The notes under the pieces were generated by a model that had not been told where the DNA came from, did not search any database, and worked only from the letters and a program-made list of their open reading frames with translations. Shown here piece by piece: positions 34,783 through 43,981 of a DNA stretch of 44,610 nt (positions are counted from its first letter, which is position 1; every line of letters begins with the position of its first letter). The DNA comes from an uncultured Verrucomicrobiota bacterium (GTDB lineage: Bacteria; Verrucomicrobiota; Verrucomicrobiia; Verrucomicrobiales; Verrucomicrobiaceae). The stretch spans positions 1-44,610 of the forward strand of contig CAINGK010000156.1 of NCBI GenBank assembly GCA_903848465.1. The letters run 5' to 3'. The position numbers and the translations under genes were made by a program.

Positions 34783-34872
34783 GATGGTGGCGGAGCGATG
34801 TTGGTGAGAAATCGTTCCATTGTTTTTACCGTCGTTAGTTGACTCCCTGCCGCGTCTGCATGACCAGAAAAG

Positions 34873-36681
34873 ATGCAGATCATCTCTGGAACCGCCGTCG
34901 CTGAAAAAGTCATCGAAGAATGCCGCCGCGAAATTGCGGAACTGGCCGCGCTGGGTCGCAAGCCAGGTCTCGCTGTCGTCCTTGTGGGTGATGATCCGGC
35001 GTCCCGCGCCTACGTGCGTTCCAAAGATAAAAAGTGCCGCGATCTGGGCCTGCACTCCGTCAAACTCGAACTCCCCGCCACGACCACGCAGGAGGAGCTG
35101 CTGGCCCATGTGCATGCTTTGAACAACGACCCGGCGATTCATGGCATTCTGGTGCAAAGCCCGCCGCCCAAGCACATCGACGAGGCCGCCATCGTGCGGG
35201 CCATTGATCCGGCCAAGGATGTGGACGGCTTTCATCCCGTCAATGTCGCCAAGCTCGCGCTGGAAGATCCCACCGGTTTTGTGCCCTGCACTCCGCTGGG
35301 CTGTCAGCGGCTGCTGATCGAGGCCGGCATCGAAACGAGTGGCGCGCATGCGGTTGTCGTCGGCCGCAGCATGATCGTGGGCAAACCTATGGCTCTGCTG
35401 CTCATGGCGAAGGGCAAAGGCGGCGACGCCACCGTGACCGTCACGCATTCTCGCACGCGCGATCTCGGCGCGATCACCCGCACAGCGGACATCATCATCG
35501 CGGCGATAGGACGCCCGCATTTCATCAAGGCCGAGCATGTCAAAGAAGGTGCCGTCGTGATCGACGTGGGCATCAACCGGGTGGACGATCCAACCAGCGC
35601 GAAAGGTTACAAGCTCGTCGGCGACGTGGCCTATGATGAAGTCGCGCCCAAATGCCGGGCCATCACTCCCGTCCCCGGCGGTGTCGGTCCGATGACCATC
35701 GCCATGCTGATGGCGAATACGATCAAAGCCTGTCGGCAGGCTGAACGGAGATCTTCGCCAAAGGCACCTCCGCCAAGAAGTAATCCCCATTGTTTTCCGC
35801 CTCTCACGACCATGATCTCAAGCATCTCACCCTCCCGCTACACTCACACCTTCCTCTACGTGAGTGCCGAGGCGAAACAACAACTCGAAAACGGAGACAT
35901 TTGTGTTAGTGTCCTCGGCCACCACTTCAAGGGCCGGTTGGACGATGTCAATCTTGGCAGGCAGGGTAAAATCACTTGTCCGGATCTTTTCAATGCAGAC
36001 CAGGATGATTTTGAAGGCATCCATTTGCCTCTCGAACTGGGAGACTTTGTAGAATGGGAGGTTGTCAATGAACACGAAGTACGGATTCTCGCGGTGCGAA
36101 GGGAAAATGTCCGACCTCCGAATCACTTGGAGATTGAGCGCCCCTTCCCATTGCTCTGGGATTTGATCACAAACACACCGAATCTGGTTTACCTTACCGG
36201 TCGCTTGGAGAATCCCGCAACGGCGGACGATATCCCAAAAGGGGTTTATGTGGTCTATCTGCTAGCCTTCGATGGACAGTTAATCGTATGCGGGCATGGT
36301 CAATTTTCTCGGGCCTGCATTCTGTTTGATGACGAAAGCAGAGCCACTAAAAGCCATCTGAAATCGCTGCTCGTGCGCATCCACCATCGTTTTGCGCCCG
36401 CTGGAATCATTGAACGTTTTGTCATCCGTTGCGAAAGCAAGGCGGAGGCCATTGAAATCGAAGACCTGCTTCATGAGACAATAGGCGGCAATGCCAACGT
36501 CATTCCAGCCGAGTATTATAATAGGTTGATGGAGGGGCTGGACAGAGAAACGCAAATGGTGCTTCGGATGGCGCTACACTCGGCATTCAGCGGCCTGCGT
36601 GATCTCAAAAAATGGAGGCGTGAAGGCATTATTACCGATCAGGTCTGGAATGCCGTCGAAGAACGACTTGGCCAGTGGTGA
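34873..36681 (+). CDS. folD: FolD (intact) running in frame into the inserted gene
   Basis: Codons 1-290 (to 35742) are a complete FolD: Tyr/Lys site [20 protein letters not shown], the substrate Asp in [16 protein letters not shown], the NADP-binding [14 protein letters not shown] and [19 protein letters not shown]. FolD oxidises 5,10-methylene-THF and hydrolyses the methenyl form to 10-formyl-THF, in the cytoplasm. At the end of copy 1 the frame does not stop; it reads 23 extra codons and enters the inserted protein, giving 602 residues. Against the second copy (stop at 37073-37075) one G is missing, GCTGA in place of GCGTGA, which removes the stop. Whether the fusion is made, or is a sequencing error, cannot be seen here. 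Confidence 0.88.
   Translation: MQIISGTAVAEKVIEECRREIAELAALGRKPGLAVVLVGDDPASRAYVRSKDKKCRDLGLHSVKLELPATTTQEELLAHVHALNNDPAIHGILVQSPPPKHIDEAAIVRAIDPAKDVDGFHPVNVAKLALEDPTGFVPCTPLGCQRLLIEAGIETSGAHAVVVGRSMIVGKPMALLLMAKGKGGDATVTVTHSRTRDLGAITRTADIIIAAIGRPHFIKAEHVKEGAVVIDVGINRVDDPTSAKGYKLVGDVAYDEVAPKCRAITPVPGGVGPMTIAMLMANTIKACRQAERRSSPKAPPPRSNPHCFPPLTTMISSISPSRYTHTFLYVSAEAKQQLENGDICVSVLGHHFKGRLDDVNLGRQGKITCPDLFNADQDDFEGIHLPLELGDFVEWEVVNEHEVRILAVRRENVRPPNHLEIERPFPLLWDLITNTPNLVYLTGRLENPATADDIPKGVYVVYLLAFDGQLIVCGHGQFSRACILFDDESRATKSHLKSLLVRIHHRFAPAGIIERFVIRCESKAEAIEIEDLLHETIGGNANVIPAEYYNRLMEGLDRETQMVLRMALHSAFSGLRDLKKWRREGIITDQVWNAVEERLGQW
35353..35742 (+). repeat. Direct repeat of the 3' end of folD, copy 1
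   Basis: This 390-bp segment matches 36683-37072 at about 373 positions by my reading, a spacing of 1330 bases. Nearly all differences are third-codon changes, with one V to I replacement. About nine of the roughly 17 differences lie in the first 60 bases. Confidence 0.9.
35812..36681 (+). CDS. Inserted gene, possible GIY-YIG-like nuclease
   Basis: If translated from the ATG at 35812 this is a 289-residue protein in the same frame as folD. The N-terminal 110 residues ([20 protein letters not shown]) form an unrecognised beta-rich domain. Residues 140-225 show a GIY-YIG-like order: [20 protein letters not shown] with G-V-Y then V-C-G-H-G, a following Arg (FSRACIL), and a conserved-position Glu in [13 protein letters not shown]. 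The second Tyr of the usual motif is replaced by Val, so it may be a divergent or weakened nuclease. The C-terminal 60 residues are helical ([20 protein letters not shown]). The stop codon touches the second folD copy. Confidence 0.5.
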   Translation: MISSISPSRYTHTFLYVSAEAKQQLENGDICVSVLGHHFKGRLDDVNLGRQGKITCPDLFNADQDDFEGIHLPLELGDFVEWEVVNEHEVRILAVRRENVRPPNHLEIERPFPLLWDLITNTPNLVYLTGRLENPATADDIPKGVYVVYLLAFDGQLIVCGHGQFSRACILFDDESRATKSHLKSLLVRIHHRFAPAGIIERFVIRCESKAEAIEIEDLLHETIGGNANVIPAEYYNRLMEGLDRETQMVLRMALHSAFSGLRDLKKWRREGIITDQVWNAVEERLGQW

Positions 36682-36682
36682 A

Positions 36683-37075
36683 GTCGTGGTTGGCCGCAGC
36701 ATGATCGTGGGCAAACCCATGGCGCTTCTGCTCATGGCCAAAGGAAAAGGCGGCGACGCCACCGTGACCGTCACGCATTCCCGCACGCGCGATCTCGGCG
36801 CGATCACCCGCACGGCGGACATCATCATCGCGGCGATAGGACGCCCGCATTTCATCAAGGCCGAGCATATCAAAGAAGGTGCCGTCGTAATCGACGTGGG
36901 CATCAACCGGGTGGACGATCCAACCAGCGCGAAAGGTTACAAGCTCGTCGGTGACGTGGCCTATGATGAAGTCGCGCCCAAATGCCGGGCCATCACTCCC
37001 GTCCCCGGCGGTGTCGGTCCGATGACCATCGCCATGCTGATGGCCAATACGATCAAGGCCTGTCGGCAGGCGTGA
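36683..37075 (+). pseudogene. folD: Displaced 3' fragment of folD
   Basis: The last 130 codons of folD with its stop ([12 protein letters not shown] to ACRQA), without the N-terminal catalytic half. It is not preceded by a ribosome binding site and lacks the substrate-binding Lys and Asp, so it should be inactive alone. Its coding frame remains open and nearly identical to copy 1. It follows directly after the stop of the inserted gene and is the end of folD that the gene to the right would originally have adjoined. Confidence 0.9.
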
Positions 37076-37090
37076 TCGCGGTGGTTTTCC

Positions 37091-37108
37091 TGAGAATTTT
37101 GATTCTCA
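37091..37108. terminator. Small hairpin after folD
   Basis: A perfect 7-bp stem (TGAGAAT at 37091-37097, ATTCTCA at 37102-37108) with a 4-base loop, without a following T run. It lies between the displaced folD end and the peptidase gene and may be a weak terminator. Confidence 0.35.
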
Positions 37109-37139
37109 AGGCGTGGCGCGCATGCCATGCTCTTTCACC

Positions 37140-38696
37140 ATGCGTATCCGACCGACCCTTTTGATCCCTGCACTGGCCCTTGTGATGCCAGTGTGTCTTG
37201 CCGCCGAAGAAGCCAAGCCGGCCAAACCTGAAGCGCCGCCTACGGAGAAAAAAGACGGCAAGCCAGATGACAAGAAGGACGCCAAGAAGCCCGATGCCGA
37301 CAAGCCAGTGGTAACGACAGGCAAAGTGACCATCGGCGGCAAAGAAATCGCGTATGAGGCGAAGGCTGGCACCCTGCCCATTTTGAAACCCGATGGGAAA
37401 CCTTCGGCGCAGGTGTTCTACACCGCCTACACCTTGAAGGATGTGAAGGACGCGGCCACACGTCCGGTCACATTCTGCTTCAACGGCGGACCGGGCAGCA
37501 GTTCGGTGTGGCTGCACCTGGGGGCATTCGGTCCCAAGCGAGTGGATTTGCCCGCAGATGGCCTGACGCCGCCGATGCCGCCGGGTGGCCTGGTGAACAA
37601 TGAGTTCTCATTGCTGGATGTGACGGATCTGGTTTTCATCGACCCGGTGAACACCGGCTTCAGCCGCGCGGAAGATCCCAAGACCGTGGCAGAATTTCTC
37701 GGCGTGCAGGAAGACATCGCCTGCGTGGGCGAGTTCATGCGCCTCTGGGTAACACGCGAGCAGCGCTGGCGGTCGCCGAAATTCATCGCAGGTGAAAGCT
37801 ACGGCGGCATTCGCGGCGGCGGTCTGGCGGAGCACCTGCAGCAGCGGCACCGCATGTATTTAAACGGCATCGTGATCGTGTCCGGCCTGCTCGACTACGC
37901 GACGCTGATCCCCGGACCACTGAATGAAACGCCCTATCTGGTGGGACTGCCAGCGATGACGGCGACGGCGCATTACCACAAGAAGTTGCCTGCGGATTTA
38001 CAGGCAGATTTCAAGAAAGCGGTGGCAGAGTCGCGCGCCTTTGCGTTTGGCGACTATGCAGCGGCCCTGCTCAAGGGGAGCGATCTGACGGCTGCGGAGC
38101 GCGAAGTGGTGGTGAAGAAACTGGCACGCCTGACCGGACTGGAGCCGCAGCTTATCGAAGAGCATGAACTGCGGATCGACAGCGGGCTGTTTCGTGAGAG
38201 GCTGCTGCGCAAAGAAAAGCTGGTACTCGGTGCCTACGATGCACGAGTGACGGGGCGTGATGGTGACGAGTCGGAAAATCATCCGCAGATCGAGCCGTTC
38301 ATGCGCGTGGTGGGCAGCATCGCAGCCGCCTCCATGAACGCCTACCTGCGCGAAGAACTGCATTATGAAAAAGACCTCCCCTATGAGGTACTGGCACCGC
38401 TGCCGAGCTGGAACCACGGCAAGGGCAACAGCTACACCAGCGTGAGCGGCCAACTGGCGGATGCGATCAAGCAAAACCCCCATCTCAAGGTGCTGGCGCT
38501 GGTCGGTTGGCGTGATCTGGTGACGCCGCCTGACAACATGCGGCTGAGCGTACGCCAGATGCACCTGCCAGACGAACTGCGCGGGAACATCGAATTCGCC
38601 GAATATGAGTCCGGCCACATGATGTACACCAACCGCCCGGACATGGAGAAAATGCACGCAGACATCGCCGCCTTCATCGCGAAGTCACTGAAGTAA
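37140..38696 (+). CDS. S10-family serine carboxypeptidase-like secreted protein
   Basis: A 518-residue exported protein (signal MRIRPTLLIPALALVMPVCLA) followed by a Lys/Pro/Asp-rich linker. The alpha/beta-hydrolase catalytic features of S10 peptidases are present: oxyanion FCFNGGPGSSS, nucleophile GESYGG near residue 218, acid GWRDLVTPP near residue 462 and His in YESGHMMY near the C-terminus. It should release C-terminal residues from peptides in the periplasm. I use the ATG at 37140, not the one at 37113, because of the signal peptide. Confidence 0.9.
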   Translation: MRIRPTLLIPALALVMPVCLAAEEAKPAKPEAPPTEKKDGKPDDKKDAKKPDADKPVVTTGKVTIGGKEIAYEAKAGTLPILKPDGKPSAQVFYTAYTLKDVKDAATRPVTFCFNGGPGSSSVWLHLGAFGPKRVDLPADGLTPPMPPGGLVNNEFSLLDVTDLVFIDPVNTGFSRAEDPKTVAEFLGVQEDIACVGEFMRLWVTREQRWRSPKFIAGESYGGIRGGGLAEHLQQRHRMYLNGIVIVSGLLDYATLIPGPLNETPYLVGLPAMTATAHYHKKLPADLQADFKKAVAESRAFAFGDYAAALLKGSDLTAAEREVVVKKLARLTGLEPQLIEEHELRIDSGLFRERLLRKEKLVLGAYDARVTGRDGDESENHPQIEPFMRVVGSIAAASMNAYLREELHYEKDLPYEVLAPLPSWNHGKGNSYTSVSGQLADAIKQNPHLKVLALVGWRDLVTPPDNMRLSVRQMHLPDELRGNIEFAEYESGHMMYTNRPDMEKMHADIAAFIAKSLK

Positions 38697-38712
38697 AACC
38701 ACCCGACCCACG

Positions 38713-40200
38713 ATGAAAAGTTGCTGGATCGCTTTGCTCCTGGCCTCCGCCACCTTGGCGGCGGACCCACCGAATGTGGTGCTGCTCTACGCCGATGACC
38801 TGGGTTACGGTGATGTGTCCTGCTACGGCTCGAAAACGATTGCCACACCGCACATCGACAAGCTGGCCGCCGAGGGGCTGCGGTTCACGGACGGGCATTG
38901 TGCGGCGGCGACCTGCACGCCTTCACGGTTCGCGATGCTGACAGGCGAATACGCCTTCCGGCAGAAAGGCACGGGCGTGTTGCCCGGTGACGCCAAATTG
39001 ATCATCAAGCCTGGACGGGCGACTCTGGCGTCTGTTTTCAAAGGTGCGGGCTACCAGACAGCCGTGGTCGGGAAATGGCATCTGGGGCTTGGCGAAGGTG
39101 GTTTGGACTGGAATGGCGCGATCCAACCAGGACCGCTGGAGATCGGCTTCACCCACTGCTTCATCATGGCTGCCACGGGCGACCGCGTGCCCTGTGTCTA
39201 TGTACAGGACCGAAATATCGTGGGTCTTGACCCAGCGGACCCGATCCAGGTGAGCTATCAGCAGCCCTTCCCTGGCGAACCAACGGGTAAAGCCAACCCC
39301 GAACTGCTCAGGATGCACCCCAGCCATGGGCATGACATGGCTTTGATCAATGGCATCAGCCGCATTGGTTATATGAAGGGCGGCAAAGCAGCTCTATGGA
39401 AAGACGAGGACATGGCGGACACCTTCACGGCCCAGGCGGTGAAGTTCATGGAGAAGAGCAAAGACGGCCCCTTCTTTCTCTACTTTGCAGCGCATGACCC
39501 ACATGTGCCACGCGTCCCCCACCCTCGTTTCGTGGGTAAAAGCGGCATGGGACCGCGCGGAGATGCCATTTTGCAGTTCGACGACAGCGTGGGAACCATC
39601 CTGGCGACGCTCGACCGGCTCGGCTTGAAGGAAAACACCCTCGTCCTACTCAGCAGCGACAACGGCCCAGTGGTGGACGACGGCTACCAGGACGAGGCAG
39701 TCCAAAAACTTGGCAGCCATCATCCCGCAGGCCCATTGCGGGGAGGGAAATACAGTGCCTTTGAAGCTGGCACGCGGGTGCCCTTCATCGTGCGCTGGCC
39801 CGCCAAAGTGAAGCCCGGAGTGAGTCCCGCCCTGGTCTGCCAGGTCGATTTCCCCGCCAGTTTTGCCGCTTTGACCGGTCAGCAGGCCCCGGTAGCCGCC
39901 GTGGACAGCCAGAATGTGCTACCAGCGCTGCTGGGTGAGGATAAAACCGGACGGGCGGAACTGGTGGAGCAGGGTGGCCCCCTCAGCCTGCGGCAGGGAA
40001 ACTGGAAATTCATCCCCGCCAATCAAGGCCCCGCCCGAAGCAAAAGCACCGATAATGAAACCGGAAATGCCCTCGGCCCTCAGCTTTATGATTTGTCCAA
40101 AGACCTCGGGGAGAGTCAAAATCTGGCCCAAACACAGCCAGATCTGACCCAGAGCATGGCTGCCGCCCTGGAAAAAGCCCGTCTAGGGGCGGGTAAATAG
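38713..40200 (+). CDS. Secreted formylglycine-dependent sulfatase
   Basis: A 495-residue type I sulfatase. Signal MKSCWIALLLASATLA, then NVVLLYADDLGYGD with the metal-binding Asp pair, the CTPSR motif near residue 69 whose Cys becomes formylglycine, GKWHLG near residue 121, HDPHVPR near residue 265 and SSDNGP near residue 315. It removes sulfate esters from polysaccharides or other sulfated compounds in the periplasm. It starts 16 bases after the peptidase gene and may be co-transcribed with it. An FGE maturase is not in the window. Confidence 0.93.
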   Translation: MKSCWIALLLASATLAADPPNVVLLYADDLGYGDVSCYGSKTIATPHIDKLAAEGLRFTDGHCAAATCTPSRFAMLTGEYAFRQKGTGVLPGDAKLIIKPGRATLASVFKGAGYQTAVVGKWHLGLGEGGLDWNGAIQPGPLEIGFTHCFIMAATGDRVPCVYVQDRNIVGLDPADPIQVSYQQPFPGEPTGKANPELLRMHPSHGHDMALINGISRIGYMKGGKAALWKDEDMADTFTAQAVKFMEKSKDGPFFLYFAAHDPHVPRVPHPRFVGKSGMGPRGDAILQFDDSVGTILATLDRLGLKENTLVLLSSDNGPVVDDGYQDEAVQKLGSHHPAGPLRGGKYSAFEAGTRVPFIVRWPAKVKPGVSPALVCQVDFPASFAALTGQQAPVAAVDSQNVLPALLGEDKTGRAELVEQGGPLSLRQGNWKFIPANQGPARSKSTDNETGNALGPQLYDLSKDLGESQNLAQTQPDLTQSMAAALEKARLGAGK

Positions 40201-40315
40201 GTCCGCCCCGTCTCAGCGCTTGCTGAAAATGTAAAAAACGGCAAATTCCCCTAATTGAAGGGCATTCCGGCACGTTTGAGCCATCGGAAGTCACTTTCAT
40301 TCATTCCACATCACC

Positions 40316-42550
40316 ATGAAACAAACCACAAAACTGCTCAGCAGCCTGCTTGTTTCCGCCCTTGTTGCGTCCTCCGCCATGGCGGAAATTCGCACTTGGA
40401 CGGACACCTCAGGCCGCCAAGTCACCGCCTCATTCATCGGCATCGATGGAGACAACATCATCCTGCAAACCGCAGATGGTGGCACTCACAAGTTCCCGCT
40501 CACCAAGCTGTCTGCTGAAGACCAGGCGCTGGCGAAATCCATGAAGCCCTCGGACCAGCCAGTGATGTTGGCAAATGCCACAGTCGCCCAGGCTTCCGCC
40601 GCCGTTGACAAACTCGTGGCCAATGGACTCGTGCGTGCCAATCCTGCGCGCGCCAAGGGTGGCAAGAAGCCGATCACCGGATTCAACCCGATGGCCAACG
40701 ACGAGCAGTTCGTGCGCCGTGTCTATCTCGACGTCGTGGGTCGTATTCCAAATTATGCGGAATCCATGCAGTTCATTCAGGACTCCAATCCGAACAAGCG
40801 TTCCAAGCTGATCGACATGCTGATCGACAGCCCCGGCTACAGCAGCAATACCTACAACTACTTCGCGGAAATGCTGCGGGTGAAAGACCGCCTCGAACAG
40901 GACAACCTGCGCGGCGTTCCTTACATCAACTGGATGCAGCATCAGATCCAGAACAACGTCAGTTGGGACAAGATGGTCTTTGAGATGCTGACCGCCAAGG
41001 GCAAGATGTGGGACAAGAAGGAAAACGGCGAATACAATGGTGCCGCAGGTTATCTGCTCCGTGATGCCGGGATGCCGCTGGACAATCTGGCCAACACCCT
41101 CGCTGTCTTCCTTGGCACCGACGTGGCTTGCGCCCAGTGCCACGACCACCCCTTCTCCGACTGGACCCAACATCAGTTCTATGAGATGGCTGCCTTCTTC
41201 GGTGCCACCACCACCAACATGCGTGCGGTCGCAAACCGCAAAAAAGCCAAGGATGCCTCCGGCATGATGGCGATGGACGCCATGAAAGACCTGATGCCCA
41301 AGATTGAAGAAATGGTCACCAAGAGCGGCGGGGACATCAAGCGCCTGCGCAATGGCATCCGCAACTACATGGGAGCCAACAATGCTGTGGTTGGCGACAT
41401 GGACAGCAACAACATGAAGCTGCCGCATGACTACAAGTACCCAGATGACAAACCGGACGCCCTAGTGGAACCGAAGTTCATCACCTGGAGCAAAAACGAC
41501 AAAAATCTTCCTGCCTACAAGCAGAAGATGAAATCCGCCGAGGAACTTCGCACCGCATTCGCCAAGTGGACTACCGACCCGAGCAATCCCCGCTTTGCCA
41601 TGGCAATCGCCAACCGCATGTGGAAGCGCGCCTTCGGCCAGGGCATCTCTGAGCCAGTGACCAACATTGATGATCCCAAGCAGTCGGTGAATCCTGAACT
41701 GCTCGTCCATCTGGCCCAGGAAATGATTCGTGTGAAGTTCGACATCAAGGCTTTCATGCGCATCATCTACAACACCCGTGCTTACCAGTCGGAAGCGACC
41801 TCGGAAAAGATCGCCATGGGCGAACCCTACTACTTCCAGGGACCTCTGCTTCGCCGCATGAGCGCGGAACAGGCCTGGGATTCCTACATGACCCTGGTGC
41901 TCGGTGACCCCGACAAGTATGCCAAGCCACTGGAAGATCTTTACAGCCGCTCCGTTGACCTGGACCTGAACAATCCCAAGCTGGATGCGCAAACTGTGCT
42001 CATGAAGTATGAAGCCTTCCGCAAAATGGGCGAAAAAGAACGCGCCCTCAATGGCGGCACTCTGGCTGATGCCGGCGGTGATGACATGATGATGGACAGC
42101 AAAGGCAAAGGTAAGGGCAAGGCCGACACCAAGTCTGCCGGAGATATGATGGAAAACGCCACCCTCACCTACAACGGCATGGTTCTCCGCCGCGCCGCCA
42201 CCCTGGAGCAGCCAGCACCTAACGGCCACTTCCTCATCGATTTCGGCCAATCCCCCCGCCTATTGATTGACGGCAGTGTCAAGGCCGGCTCGGTGCCCCA
42301 AGTGCTGATGATGATGAACGGCAAGGCGCAGCAGATGCTCACCAGCCCGGATTCGCTGATCTTCCGCACGATGGAAAAGGTGAAGTCTCCACCAGAAAAG
42401 GTTGAGGCACTCTTTGTCTCCGTCCTTAACCGCCGCCCGACACTGTCGGAAAAAGACATCGCCAAGCGCGCTCTCTCCGGCGGCGAAGATGGCTATGCCA
42501 ACATGATCTGGGCTCTCATCAACACCCGCGAGTTCATCTTCATCCAGTAA
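40316..42550 (+). CDS. DUF1549/DUF1553 protein with an SLA1-homology start
   Basis: A 744-residue exported protein (signal MKQTTKLLSSLLVSALVAS). Residues 24-75 resemble an SHD1/SLA1-homology unit (RTWTDTSGRQVTASFIGIDG, FPLTKLSAEDQAL). The DUF1549 part follows with VYLDVVGRIPNYAES and the haem-like CAQCHDHPF site near residue 272; the DUF1553 part comes after, with RFAMAIANRMWKRAFGQGI and FVSVLNRRPTLSE. These proteins pair with DUF1501 proteins, here 43 bases downstream on the same strand, and are typical of Planctomycetes and Verrucomicrobia. Substrate unknown. Confidence 0.88.
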   Translation: MKQTTKLLSSLLVSALVASSAMAEIRTWTDTSGRQVTASFIGIDGDNIILQTADGGTHKFPLTKLSAEDQALAKSMKPSDQPVMLANATVAQASAAVDKLVANGLVRANPARAKGGKKPITGFNPMANDEQFVRRVYLDVVGRIPNYAESMQFIQDSNPNKRSKLIDMLIDSPGYSSNTYNYFAEMLRVKDRLEQDNLRGVPYINWMQHQIQNNVSWDKMVFEMLTAKGKMWDKKENGEYNGAAGYLLRDAGMPLDNLANTLAVFLGTDVACAQCHDHPFSDWTQHQFYEMAAFFGATTTNMRAVANRKKAKDASGMMAMDAMKDLMPKIEEMVTKSGGDIKRLRNGIRNYMGANNAVVGDMDSNNMKLPHDYKYPDDKPDALVEPKFITWSKNDKNLPAYKQKMKSAEELRTAFAKWTTDPSNPRFAMAIANRMWKRAFGQGISEPVTNIDDPKQSVNPELLVHLAQEMIRVKFDIKAFMRIIYNTRAYQSEATSEKIAMGEPYYFQGPLLRRMSAEQAWDSYMTLVLGDPDKYAKPLEDLYSRSVDLDLNNPKLDAQTVLMKYEAFRKMGEKERALNGGTLADAGGDDMMMDSKGKGKGKADTKSAGDMMENATLTYNGMVLRRAATLEQPAPNGHFLIDFGQSPRLLIDGSVKAGSVPQVLMMMNGKAQQMLTSPDSLIFRTMEKVKSPPEKVEALFVSVLNRRPTLSEKDIAKRALSGGEDGYANMIWALINTREFIFIQ

Positions 42551-42593
42551 TTCTCACAAGAAACCAAAACACGTAACGCGCTAAACATCACTT

Positions 42594-43889
42594 ATGAAAT
42601 CAGCACTCAACAAACTCAATCCTATCGCTCGTCGTGACTTCATGATGCGCACCGCTCAAGCCGCTCTCGGCGTGACCGTCATGCCCTCACTGAATCTGGC
42701 TGCCGCTGGCGCTTCCGGCCCCGGCACCCCCGGTTTCGGCAAAGCCAAAAACGTCATCTTCCTCTGGATGGGTGGCGGTATGACCCACATTGACACCTGG
42801 GATCCCAAGGACGGCGCCACCAAAGGCCCGACCGATCCGATCAAGGCCAATTCGGGTTCCGGCAACATGGACCGTCTCGGCGGCACCATGGTGAAGATGG
42901 CCAAGGTGGCCAACAAGTTCTCGATCATTCGCTCCATGAGCTCCAAGACGGGTGTGCATGATCAGGGCACTTATGTCATGAAGACCGGCTATGAGCCGCG
43001 TGGCACGATTGTCCATCCTTGCATCGGTGCTTGGGCTTCCCATTTCCTGGGCCGCATCAAGGGACCAACCCTGCCAGATAGCGTCGTCGTCAACAGCGGC
43101 AATGCCTTCCCAGGAGCTGGCTTCTTCCCCACCACGATGAGCCCCATCCCGATCTCCAATCCTGAGTCCGGGCTGCAGAACATCAAACCGACCACTTCCG
43201 GCGACCAGTTCAAGAAGCGTCTCTCCCTCACCGATGAGTTCGACACGTCCTTCCGCAAGAAGTTCCAGTCGGATGATGTGAAGTCCTACTCCGAGTTCTA
43301 TGACGAGACCGTCAAGCTCATGAAGAGCGAAGACCTGAAGGCCTTCGATCTCAGCCAGGAGTCTGCTGCGGTGCGTGAGAAGTTCGGCAAAAACAACTTC
43401 GGTCAGGGAGCCCTCCTTGCCCGTCGTCTCGTCCAGGCCGGTGTCCGCTTCGTCGAAGTTCAATCCGGCGGCTGGGACATGCACAACACCATTGACGGTG
43501 CTCTTGGCACGACAGCAGCCAACATGGACAATGTCTTCGCCACCTTGATCGAAGACCTTGAATCCAATGGCCTGCTGGCTTCCACGATGATCGTCATGGG
43601 TTCTGAGTTCGGCCGCACACCGGACATCAACGAAAATGATGGCCGTGACCACTACCCGCTCGCTTACTCCACCGTCTTCGCAGGCGGCGGCGTCAAAGGC
43701 GGCTTCGTCTATGGCTCCACCGACAAGGAAGGCCGCCGCGTGGCTGACAAGCAATGCACACCGCAGGACTTCCAGGCCACCATCGGCCATGGCATGGGCC
43801 TGCCTGTGGATGAAGTCGTCATGTCCCCCTCGAACCGTCCGTTCACGGTCGGCGACAAGGGCGTTCCAGTTGTGGACATCTTCGCCTAA
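42594..43889 (+). CDS. DUF1501 exported protein
   Basis: A 431-residue protein. The start contains a twin-arginine-like signal (ARRDFMMRTAQAALGVTV). Features of the DUF1501 sulfatase/phosphatase-like fold: VIFLWMGGGMTHIDTWDPKD near residue 57, MSSKTGVHDQGTYVMKTGY, GGWDMHNTIDGAL and VMGSEFGRTP, which carry the predicted metal-binding Asp and His. It forms an operon with the DUF1549/DUF1553 gene. Twin-arginine export suggests it folds and takes its metal before export. A strong terminator follows. Confidence 0.9.
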   Translation: MKSALNKLNPIARRDFMMRTAQAALGVTVMPSLNLAAAGASGPGTPGFGKAKNVIFLWMGGGMTHIDTWDPKDGATKGPTDPIKANSGSGNMDRLGGTMVKMAKVANKFSIIRSMSSKTGVHDQGTYVMKTGYEPRGTIVHPCIGAWASHFLGRIKGPTLPDSVVVNSGNAFPGAGFFPTTMSPIPISNPESGLQNIKPTTSGDQFKKRLSLTDEFDTSFRKKFQSDDVKSYSEFYDETVKLMKSEDLKAFDLSQESAAVREKFGKNNFGQGALLARRLVQAGVRFVEVQSGGWDMHNTIDGALGTTAANMDNVFATLIEDLESNGLLASTMIVMGSEFGRTPDINENDGRDHYPLAYSTVFAGGGVKGGFVYGSTDKEGRRVADKQCTPQDFQATIGHGMGLPVDEVVMSPSNRPFTVGDKGVPVVDIFA

Positions 43890-43918
43890 TCAACTGAGGA
43901 TTATCTCCTCCATGAGAG

Positions 43919-43947
43919 CACCCGGTCGCAAGACCGGGTGTTTTTTT
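43919..43947 (+). terminator. Rho-independent terminator
   Basis: A perfect 9-bp stem (CACCCGGTC at 43919-43927 with its complement at 43932-43940), a GCAA loop and seven T. It closes the DUF1549/DUF1501 operon. Confidence 0.93.
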
Positions 43948-43981
43948 ATGCACTCACAACCCGCATCCCCTACCCAAAGCT

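Noticed and set aside
36599..36682. An upstream ATG at 36599 as the start of a separate FolD-like protein
   Set aside because: The first 28 codons are the out-of-frame end of the inserted gene; only the part from 36683 resembles FolD.
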